Source: CADEEN01 sp031379365 (lineage in GTDB: Bacteria; Pseudomonadota; Gammaproteobacteria; Burkholderiales; Burkholderiaceae_C). From it: a stretch of DNA of 6,823 bases. The stretch spans positions 1 to 6,823 of the forward strand of contig JANNFB010000347.1 of the NCBI GenBank assembly GCA_031379365.1, given 5' to 3'. How positions within the stretch are numbered: position 1 is the first letter of the stretch; each line of letters opens with the position of its first letter. The position numbers were made by a program, and so were the translations under genes. The notes under the pieces are model-generated. The model was not told the origin of the DNA. It saw only the letters and a program-made list of their open reading frames with translations, and did no database searches. Positions 1 to 4,955 of this stretch are shown here, in pieces.

Positions 1-374
1 ACACAGGCGCGCTGGCCCCTGCCCGGGCGCGCCTTTGCCGAGACAATGGTGGTGTGCGTTCGCGAACATACCCCGGTGGCCTTCACGGCTGGCGGTGTGC
101 GGCGGTGGCTCACTGTGGAGCGGTGAGCAGCACAGGCCTGAGGTCGGCGCGCGCAGCGCGCATCCAAAACTGACTCGCCGAAACTGTTTGACCACAGTGA
201 GCGCAGCGAACGGCGGGAGTTTTTCGGCGCGACCTCAGGCCGAGCAGCGCAACGAAGTCGCAGCGAAGCGAAGACCGCTCCAGTGTGAGCCGACGCCGCA
301 CAGCGCCAGCCGCGACGCGCAAGAACAGCCCGACAGCCAACCGCCATCGTTACCCGCTTGAACTCGAACCCGTA
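1..374. other. gene-free region downstream of the AI-2E gene
   Basis: I find no credible gene here. Short open frames exist on both strands, but they are Arg/Ser/Ala-rich, lack any recognisable domain and overlap a large palindrome at 86-312. Bases 1-85 hold nothing I recognise beyond a 10-bp perfect palindrome, GTTCGCGAAC, at 58-67. Bases 313-374 form the short spacer between the repeat and the stop codon of the AI-2E-type gene, with no clear hairpin followed by a T-tract. Whatever gene lies to the left of the window is not visible. Confidence 0.7.
86..312. repeat. nested palindromic intergenic element (MITE/REP-like)
   Basis: Three pairs of inverted arms are nested in consistent order. The outer arms, 86-124 and 274-312, are 39 nt each and match at 34 of 39 positions. 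The middle arms, GGCCTGAGGTCG at 135-146 and CGACCTCAGGCC at 230-241, are perfect. The inner arms, CGCCGAAACT at 176-185 and AGTTTTTCGGCG at 218-229, pair apart from two extra T. The right half carries repeated GCAGCGAA words (203-210, 260-267). Either strand's RNA would fold into one long imperfect hairpin. No transposase is present and I see no clear target-site duplication. The style resembles multi-copy intergenic palindromes of Burkholderiales; that it is dispersed in this genome is inference. It lies just past the end of the AI-2E-type gene, so it could act as a 3' end structure. Confidence 0.7.
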
Positions 375-1589
375 TCAGTCGCCGAGCAACTCCCCCACCG
401 CCTTGAGATCGTCGACGCGGTCGCACACCGCCTTGATCGCCATCAGGATCGGAACGCCCAGAAACAGCCCCCACAGCCCCCACAGCCAGCCCCAGGCCAG
501 CACGCCGACGAAGACCGCCACCGGGTTCATGCGGCTGGCGCGGCCGGTGAGCCAGGGCGTGAGGATGTAGCCCTCGATGCTGTTAATGAGCAGGGTGGCG
601 CCGGCAATCAGCATCGCCATCTCGAAGCTGCCGAACTGCACGAAGCCGAGCACGGCCGAGGCCCCGGTGATGACGATGCTGCCGAAGTAGGGAATGAAGT
701 TGAGCACGAAGCTGGCCACGCCCCACACGCCGGGATGCTCGACCCCGATCCACAGAAAAGCCAGCCAGGTGGACACGCCGACGAGGGCGCTGGTGAACAC
801 CTGCACCATCAAGTAGCGCTGGATCTGCAGGTCGATCTCGTCCAGCGCCTGCAGCGTGAGCCGCTTCTGGCCGAAGGTGGGCCCGGCGATCTTGACCATC
901 TTGCGCCGGAACGTGTCGCCCGACACCAGCAGGAAGAAAGTGATGAACAGCACCACCAGGGTCTGGCCCGCGGCGCTCATGAGGCCCAGCGTGCCGCTCC
1001 AAAGATAGTCTTTGACATTGAACCGGGGCGACTCGATCTGCACCTTGGTGACGCTGCGACTGGGCGCAGCGCCCGCCCCCTCTTCGGCCGCGCGCTCCAG
1101 CTCGGTGGCCGCCTTCTGCACTTTCTCGATGGTGCCGGACGGCCCCTGGTTGCGCTGGTTGGCGATGCCGCGGCGCAGCTTCTGCGCCACGTCGGGCAGG
1201 GCCTCGACCATCGCCGCGGCATCGTCGCTGAGCGACCAGCCGATGGCGCCGACGCCGCCGACGATACCCACCATCAAGAGCGCCGCGGCCAGCACGCGCG
1301 GCAAGTGCAGGCGCACCAGGCGATCGACCAGCGGCGTCAAGGCGTAGCTGAACATCAGCCCGAGCAGCAGCGGCACGAACACCGCAGCGGCCCAGTGCAG
1401 CACAAACACGCTCGCCAGCACCGCCAGCAGCGCCAGCGAGACGCTGCGCACGTCCACCGGTGCAGTGAGCACGGCGTGTGGCTCGTCGGGTGCGGGCGCC
1501 AACAGGGCCGCGTCGGCGGGCGCCTCGGCGTCGAGCGCTGCCTGCGTCACGGCTTCGTTGCGCTGGGCAGCATCAGGCGGCGCGCTCAT
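375..1589 (-). CDS. AI-2E family (PerM/YdiK-type) membrane transporter
   Basis: This 404-residue polytopic inner-membrane protein belongs to the AI-2E transporter family (PF01594), within the usual 340-400 residue range plus a tail. Residues 1-47 are an Ala/Pro-rich, probably cytoplasmic extension. Hydrophobic segments lie near 50-66, 68-84, 99-118, 203-223, 262-282, 288-318, 322-338 and 355-385. A soluble, partly charged region at 120-200 separates the N- and C-terminal membrane blocks, as is usual for the family. Family signatures are NFIPYFGS (297-304) and EGYILTPWLTGR (339-350), followed by the Gly/Trp-rich last helix. Members have been linked to autoinducer-2 export, Na+/H+ antiport or unknown substrates, so the name does not prove AI-2 transport. 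The ATG start lies 37 bp after the crp-like gene at 1627, so co-transcription is likely. No strong Shine-Dalgarno sequence is seen. Confidence 0.9.
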   Translation of the reverse strand: MSAPPDAAQRNEAVTQAALDAEAPADAALLAPAPDEPHAVLTAPVDVRSVSLALLAVLASVFVLHWAAAVFVPLLLGLMFSYALTPLVDRLVRLHLPRVLAAALLMVGIVGGVGAIGWSLSDDAAAMVEALPDVAQKLRRGIANQRNQGPSGTIEKVQKAATELERAAEEGAGAAPSRSVTKVQIESPRFNVKDYLWSGTLGLMSAAGQTLVVLFITFFLLVSGDTFRRKMVKIAGPTFGQKRLTLQALDEIDLQIQRYLMVQVFTSALVGVSTWLAFLWIGVEHPGVWGVASFVLNFIPYFGSIVITGASAVLGFVQFGSFEMAMLIAGATLLINSIEGYILTPWLTGRASRMNPVAVFVGVLAWGWLWGLWGLFLGVPILMAIKAVCDRVDDLKAVGELLGD

Positions 1590-1626
1590 CGCAGCGGCCG
1601 AGCGCCGGGCGGCGCATGGGCGCGCG

Positions 1627-2319
1627 TCAGGGGAACTGGTCGGCGTAGGCCCGGGAGTCGCTGGCGTAGCAGTCGCAGGCCGCCGCCTCGAGGCCAGCGC
1701 GGTCGAGCACGTGCATCTCGCCGCGGTGGTACTCGATCAGGCCGCTGCGCTGCAGGGCGCTCGCCGCGGCAGTGACGCCCACTCTGCGCACGCCCAGCAT
1801 GTAGGCCAGGAACTCGTGGGTGACGTGGAAGCGCTCGGTGTGCGCGCGGTCCTGGCTCATCAAAAGCCAACGCGCCAGGCGCGGCCCGATCTCGTGAAAG
1901 CGCAGGCAGGCGGCCGAGCCCGTCAACTGCGCCATCAGCACGTACACGTAGCGATGAATCACGCGTTGCAACGCCGGGCTGCGCGCCAGCTCGACGCGAA
2001 ACGCCGCGGCCGTAGTGCGCCAGGCGTTGCCGGCGCCTTGCACCAGTGCATGCAGCGGCACGGTGGCCACGCCCAACGCCAGGTGCGCGCCGAGCATGCC
2101 TTCGCTGCCGACCATGCCCACTTCCAGGGCCGGCTTGCCGTCGATCGGCGCCACCATCGAGATGAAGCTGCCGACAGGGAACCAGACATGGCGCGTCGGC
2201 TTGCCCGGCTCGCACAGCACTTCGCCCAGCGTCAGTTGCACGGTCTCGCAAACGCCGAGCAGGCTGGCGCGCTCCTTGCGCGGCAGGCGCTCGATCAATT
2301 GGTTTTGGGAGGCCATCAT
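1627..2319 (-). CDS. Crp/Fnr-type transcription regulator, divergent paralogue (Crp1)
   Basis: This 230-residue cytoplasmic DNA-binding regulator has an N-terminal cNMP-binding-like beta-roll (about 10-105), a dimerisation helix (about 108-158) and a winged helix-turn-helix of the HTH_Crp type (about 163-208). The recognition segment is GVRRVGVTAAASAL (176-189). Val180 replaces the Glu found in Crp2 and Crp3 and in E. coli CRP (Glu181), so its target site probably differs. The usual GELxL...RxA phosphate-binding cassette is not recognisable, which argues against cAMP as ligand. Conserved Cys138 (CLRFH) and the C-terminal ACDCY motif (Cys215, Cys217) are shared with its two neighbours. Two tandem ATG codons open the frame, neither with a strong ribosome binding site; the first was used. 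It is last in the run of three and lies 37 bp before the AI-2E-type gene, which it may share a transcript with. The effector is unknown. Confidence 0.9.
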   Translation of the reverse strand: MMASQNQLIERLPRKERASLLGVCETVQLTLGEVLCEPGKPTRHVWFPVGSFISMVAPIDGKPALEVGMVGSEGMLGAHLALGVATVPLHALVQGAGNAWRTTAAAFRVELARSPALQRVIHRYVYVLMAQLTGSAACLRFHEIGPRLARWLLMSQDRAHTERFHVTHEFLAYMLGVRRVGVTAAASALQRSGLIEYHRGEMHVLDRAGLEAAACDCYASDSRAYADQFP

Positions 2320-2361
2320 GGCTCATGGTTATCGCCCCTGCCCCGCAGGACAGCGGGCGGG

Positions 2362-2400
2362 CCCACGAGGACGGCCTTAGCATGCCGCGTTCCTCGTGGG
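2362..2400 (-). terminator. hairpin between Crp2 and Crp1 (terminator-like, no T-tract)
   Basis: Perfect 10-bp arms, CCCACGAGGA at 2362-2371 and TCCTCGTGGG at 2391-2400, enclose a second 4-bp stem (CGGC 2372-2375, GCCG 2384-2387) and an 8-nt loop. It lies about 70 bp after the Crp2 stop and 43 bp before the Crp1 start. The stem is strong enough for an RNA terminator, but no T-run follows on the minus strand. It could instead be a leader hairpin or a protein-binding site. Confidence 0.4.
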
Positions 2401-2439
2401 GGCGACTATGAGGCCTGGCGACCGCTCTGTCGGTGGGTC

Positions 2440-2471
2440 AGCGCACATTACCGAAGAAAGAAAGTTGCGCT
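2440..2471 (-). other. weak inverted repeat at the Crp2 3' end
   Basis: AGCGCA at 2440-2445 and TGCGCT at 2466-2471 form 6-bp arms around a 20-nt loop that is pyrimidine-rich on the minus strand. The right arm overlaps the Crp2 stop codon. The left arm is part of AGCGCACATT, a 10-mer that occurs again in the Crp3 upstream region (4105-4114). This may be chance in GC-rich DNA. Confidence 0.2.
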
Positions 2472-3178
2472 CAAGCCGCCATCGGCATCGGCAACAGGCG
2501 CTGGTACTCCTTCTTCGCCACGGCATAACACTCGCAGGTGTGCTGCTCCAGGCGCGTACGGTCAAGCACCTCGATGTGGCCGCGGCGGTAGCGGATCAGG
2601 CCGCGTTCTTGCAACTTCTGCGCTGCAGCCGTGACGCCTTCGCGGCGCACGCCCAGCAGGTTGGCCACCGCCTCCTGGGTCATGGCCAGTTCGTCAGACT
2701 GTGCGCGGTCCAGCCCCATCAGCAGGCGCCGGCTGACCTGCTGGGCGATGGTGTGATGGCGGTTGCAGGCAGCCGTCTGTGCCGTCTGCACGATCAACGA
2801 CTGGGTGTAGCGCAGCAGCAGGTCCAGCACCGCACCGCCGCGCTCCACCGCGGCGTGCACCCGTGCCGCACTCAGGCGCCAGCCTTGGCCGCTGCTCTGC
2901 ACCAGAGCGCGGCCGATCATGGCGTTGCCGCCCATGAACAGCGAAATACCGACCACGCCTTCGTTGCCGACCACGGCAAACTCGGAGGAGGCGCCATCGC
3001 GTGTCATGTTCGACAGCGAGATCACCGCGGTGGTCGGGAACACCACCGAGGCCGGTGTGGCGCCCGATTCAAACAGCACCTGGCCATAGGCCAGCGTCAC
3101 GGGTTCGAGGTGGGGCTGCCAGCGCGCCCAATCGGCGTCTGGCAGGGCGGCGAGCAATTGGTTGTGTCGAGAGTCCAT
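2471..3178 (-). CDS. Crp/Fnr-type transcription regulator (Crp2)
   Basis: This regulator has 235 residues from the ATG at 3178. That start was chosen because MDSRHNQLLAALP aligns with the start of Crp3; a 63-residue upstream in-frame extension is Arg/Ser-rich and unlike the family. Domains are a beta-roll sensor (about 8-103), dimerisation helix (about 105-160) and HTH_Crp winged helix (about 163-208). The sensor keeps the subgroup pattern VVGNEGVVGISLFMGG (69-84) rather than a standard cyclic-nucleotide cassette, so the ligand is unknown. The recognition segment is GVRREGVTAAAQKL (176-189): Arg179 and Glu180 match the CRP base-contact Arg180/Glu181, but Ala184 stands where CRP has Arg185. 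Cys138 in CNRHH and TCECY (Cys215, Cys217) are shared with its paralogues. It is about 60% identical to Crp3 by hand alignment, indicating duplication. It has 132 bp of upstream non-coding DNA with two inverted repeats, suggesting its own promoter. No strong ribosome binding site is seen. Confidence 0.9.
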   Translation of the reverse strand: MDSRHNQLLAALPDADWARWQPHLEPVTLAYGQVLFESGATPASVVFPTTAVISLSNMTRDGASSEFAVVGNEGVVGISLFMGGNAMIGRALVQSSGQGWRLSAARVHAAVERGGAVLDLLLRYTQSLIVQTAQTAACNRHHTIAQQVSRRLLMGLDRAQSDELAMTQEAVANLLGVRREGVTAAAQKLQERGLIRYRRGHIEVLDRTRLEQHTCECYAVAKKEYQRLLPMPMAA

Positions 3179-3201
3179 GCCGCATGATCTGCAGATGCGG
3201 C
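3179..3201 (-). promoter_or_regulatory. inverted repeat abutting the Crp2 start codon
   Basis: GCCGCAT (3179-3185) and ATGCGGC (3195-3201) are perfect 7-bp arms around 9 bp. A perfect 10-bp palindrome, ATCTGCAGAT, overlaps at 3187-3196. The repeat directly touches the Crp2 ATG, so it could be an operator or an mRNA hairpin that hides the start. The function is inferred from position only. Confidence 0.3.
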
Positions 3202-3256
3202 TGCGGTGCCCATCGGCTGGCACCGGTACTTTTTGTCGGCGGACTCCTACGGGAAA

Positions 3257-3270
3257 GTGCGTTGTCGCAC
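3257..3270 (-). promoter_or_regulatory. inverted repeat in the Crp2 upstream region
   Basis: GTGCG-N4-CGCAC is a perfect 5-bp inverted repeat centred about 85 bp upstream of the Crp2 start. The 4-bp spacing is that of FNR-type sites, but the half-site is not TTGAT. It is a candidate operator only. Confidence 0.22.
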
Positions 3271-3311
3271 AGACGCGCCCGGCCCTGGGCGAGCGGCTCT
3301 GCCGCTGCGCG

Positions 3312-4028
3312 CTACGTTGCCGGCTTGTCCGGCAGAAGGCGGTCGTACTCGGTCTTGACCACGGCATAGCACTCGCAGGTGCGCTTTTCCAGGCCCGGCC
3401 GGTCGAGCACCGTGATGCGGCCGCGGCCGTAGCGGATCAGGCCGGCTTCCTGCAGCTTCAGCGCCGCTTCGGTGACGCCCTCGCGGCGCACGCCCAGCAT
3501 GTTGGCGATGAGTTCCTGGGTCATCGCCAGCTCGTTGCCCTGCAGCCGGTCCAGGCTCAGCAGCAGCCAGCGGCAGAGCTGCTTGTCGAGCGAATGGTGG
3601 CGGTTGCACACCGCTGTTTGCGCCATCTGTGTGATGAGCGCCTGGGTGTAGCGCAGCAGCAGGTGCAGCACCGGTGCGCGCTTGAACTCGGACTTGATCA
3701 CTGCAGCGGGCAGGCGCCAAGCCTGGCCCGCGCTTTGCACCACCGCGCGGCTGGGCGTCGACTCGCCACCCATGAACAGCGAGATGCCAACGAGGCCCTC
3801 TAAGCCGACGACGGCGATTTCAGCCGCGGCGCCGTTCTGCATCACATACAGCAGGGAGACGATGGAGGAAGTGGGAAAGTAGACATGCGAAAGCTTGCCA
3901 TTGGACTCATACAACACCTCGCCCAGCGCCAGCGTGACCGCTTCGAGCTGTGGCAGCCAACGCTGCAGGTCGGACGCGGACAGCGCGGCGAGCAGGTGGT
4001 TAGTTTGCGGGTCCAGGGTGGGCGTCAA
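3312..4028 (-). CDS. Crp/Fnr-type transcription regulator (Crp3), TTG start
   Basis: This regulator has 238 residues from a TTG codon at 4028. That start was chosen because AGAGGAG lies 7 nt before it and because the protein then begins level with Crp2. An in-frame ATG at 4151 would add 41 residues with no family resemblance. It has a beta-roll sensor (about 12-107), dimerisation helix (about 108-163) and HTH_Crp winged helix (about 166-211). The sensor carries VVGLEGLVGISLFMGG (73-88), not a standard cAMP cassette. The recognition segment GVRREGVTEAALKL (179-192) keeps the CRP-like Arg182/Glu183 pair, but Glu187 replaces the CRP Arg185. Cysteines are Cys141 (CNRHH), Cys152, Cys218 and Cys220 (TCECY). 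It is about 60% identical to Crp2. It follows the response regulator by 146 bp of DNA with inverted repeats, so separate transcription or autoregulation is plausible. Confidence 0.9.
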   Translation of the reverse strand: MTPTLDPQTNHLLAALSASDLQRWLPQLEAVTLALGEVLYESNGKLSHVYFPTSSIVSLLYVMQNGAAAEIAVVGLEGLVGISLFMGGESTPSRAVVQSAGQAWRLPAAVIKSEFKRAPVLHLLLRYTQALITQMAQTAVCNRHHSLDKQLCRWLLLSLDRLQGNELAMTQELIANMLGVRREGVTEAALKLQEAGLIRYGRGRITVLDRPGLEKRTCECYAVVKTEYDRLLPDKPAT

Positions 4029-4035
4029 CAGGGCA

Positions 4036-4042
4036 CTCCTCT
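4036..4042 (-). promoter_or_regulatory. ribosome binding site for Crp3
   Basis: On the minus strand AGAGGAG is followed by 7 nt and then TTG (4028-4026). It is the only strong Shine-Dalgarno sequence I see among the three Crp genes, and it decides the start codon of Crp3. Confidence 0.7.
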
Positions 4043-4056
4043 GCGGGCTTTGTCCC

Positions 4057-4073
4057 CACTTCGTGCGGAAGTG
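4057..4073 (-). promoter_or_regulatory. inverted repeat in the Crp3 leader
   Basis: CACTTC-N5-GAAGTG has perfect 6-bp arms and lies 29-45 bp upstream of the Crp3 TTG start. It could be an operator or a small leader hairpin just before the ribosome binding site. No match to a named site is claimed. Confidence 0.3.
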
Positions 4074-4100
4074 TAAGGACCGCACAGCGGTTTCTCTGTT

Positions 4101-4126
4101 CGCTAGCGCACATTGATGCGCTGGCG
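4101..4126 (-). promoter_or_regulatory. N6-spaced inverted repeat upstream of Crp3, candidate Crp-type operator
   Basis: CGCTAGCGCA (4101-4110) and TGCGCTGGCG (4117-4126) are inverted arms matching at 9 of 10 positions around a 6-bp centre. The 6-bp spacing equals that of CRP sites (TGTGA-N6-TCACA), but the half-site is different, as would be expected for proteins with altered contact residues. It lies 73-98 bp upstream of the Crp3 start, between it and the response regulator gene. The assignment is inference. Confidence 0.35.
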
Positions 4127-4174
4127 ACCATGGGGTGGAAACCCCCGACAAACTCGTGCGGCCGACCGGCGCGC

Positions 4175-4807
4175 CTAAGCCATCAAGCCGTGCTTGACCG
4201 CGTAGTAAGTCAAGTCGCTGTTGCTGGACAACTGCAGCTTTGCCAACACCCGGGTGCGGTAGGTGCTCACCGTCTTTGCGCTCAGGAACATGCCCTCGGC
4301 CATGCGGCTGATCGTCTCGCCGCTGGCCAGGCGCAGGAAGACCTGAAGTTCGCGGTCCGACAGCGACTCGTGGGCGGGGCGCTCGCCCAGGTTCGCCACG
4401 CCGTCGGCCAAGGCTTCGGCCAGGGCGGTGCTGATGTACCGCCGGCCTTGCGCCACCGTGCGGATGGGCTTGACGACCTCCTCCGGATCGCTGTCCTTGT
4501 TGAGGTAGCCCGCTGCCCCCTGTCGCAGCAAGGTCGTGGCGTAGCTGCTCTCGGCAAAGCTGCTGACCATGAGCACGGGCAATGCGGGGAATCGGGCCTT
4601 GATGTCCACCAACGCGTCGACGCCACTCTGGCCCGGCATCGAGATGTCCATCAGCATGACGTCGGCGTCGCCCTGGCGTGCCAGCTCGAGCGCCTCCCGG
4701 CCATTGCTGGCCTCCCCCGTGACACGGAAGTCGCCGATGTCCGACAGGAACTGCCTCAGCCCGGTGCGCACGATGGCGTGGTCGTCAACAATCGCAATGC
4801 GGATCAT
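4175..4807 (-). CDS. NarL/FixJ-family response regulator
   Basis: This 210-residue cytoplasmic two-component response regulator has a receiver domain (about 1-118) with the acidic pair Asp8/Asp9, phospho-acceptor Asp54 in the MDISMPG motif, a Ser at the switch position (VSSF, 81-84) and conserved Lys104 (LNKDSD). A LuxR-type helix-turn-helix follows (about 146-206: LSDRELQVF, then SAKTVSTYRTRVLAKL). All key residues are present, so it should be a phosphorylation-controlled DNA-binding protein. It lies 148 bp downstream of a HisKA_3-class kinase on the same strand, the standard partner type for this family. Its targets are not visible; the three crp-like genes just downstream are obvious candidates, by proximity only. 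The ATG at 4807 aligns with the usual start of the family, although the upstream ribosome binding site is weak. Confidence 0.95.
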   Translation of the reverse strand: MIRIAIVDDHAIVRTGLRQFLSDIGDFRVTGEASNGREALELARQGDADVMLMDISMPGQSGVDALVDIKARFPALPVLMVSSFAESSYATTLLRQGAAGYLNKDSDPEEVVKPIRTVAQGRRYISTALAEALADGVANLGERPAHESLSDRELQVFLRLASGETISRMAEGMFLSAKTVSTYRTRVLAKLQLSSNSDLTYYAVKHGLMA

Positions 4808-4903
4808 GGGTCACTGATTCCAGGGCTTGGGCACCCGGGGAGCGTGATGGGAACCAGGCCGCAAGTCTGTCGGCACCGGCAGCGTCGCAGGGTAGGACCC
4901 CGC

Positions 4904-4922
4904 CGACGCGCGGTGAGCGTCG
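4904..4922 (-). promoter_or_regulatory. inverted repeat between the kinase and response regulator genes
   Basis: CGACGC-N7-GCGTCG is a perfect 6-bp inverted repeat in the 148-bp gap between the kinase stop and the regulator start. The word AGCGTCGC occurs at 4881, 4916 and 4969. It may be a hairpin or binding site, or chance in very GC-rich DNA. No T-tract follows, so I do not call a terminator. Confidence 0.2.
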
Positions 4923-4955
4923 CCCCGCGCCGCCGCCCGCAGAGGCTCAGGGCGT

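Noticed and set aside
110..340. 76-residue minus-strand frame in the gene-free end
   Set aside because: It lies almost wholly inside the nested palindrome, so its sequence is explained by the repeat. It has no domain or ribosome binding site.
375..1589. Calling the membrane protein a quorum-sensing AI-2 exporter
   Set aside because: The family name is historical and no luxS or other AI-2 gene is visible in the window; only family membership is supported.
285..1775. Long plus-strand open frame opposite the AI-2E-type gene
   Set aside because: Its product is His/Gln/Arg/Ala-rich low-complexity sequence without a domain. It is the complement of a well-supported gene in GC-rich DNA, so it is a shadow.
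2342..2357. CCCGC-N6-GCGGG inverted repeat upstream of Crp1 as an operator
   Set aside because: Short, purely G/C arms are expected often by chance in this DNA, and nothing else supports it.
1465..3803. Overlapping plus-strand open frames opposite the three crp-like genes (1465-2634, 2396-3187, 3162-3803)
   Set aside because: They mirror the minus-strand reading frames and resemble each other only because the genes beneath are paralogues. No start signals or domains are seen.
4105..4122. FNR box (TTGAT-N4-ATCAA) upstream of Crp3
   Set aside because: Only one TTGAT half-site is present at 4113-4117; the second half is missing. The palindrome there is AGCGCA-N6-TGCGCT instead.
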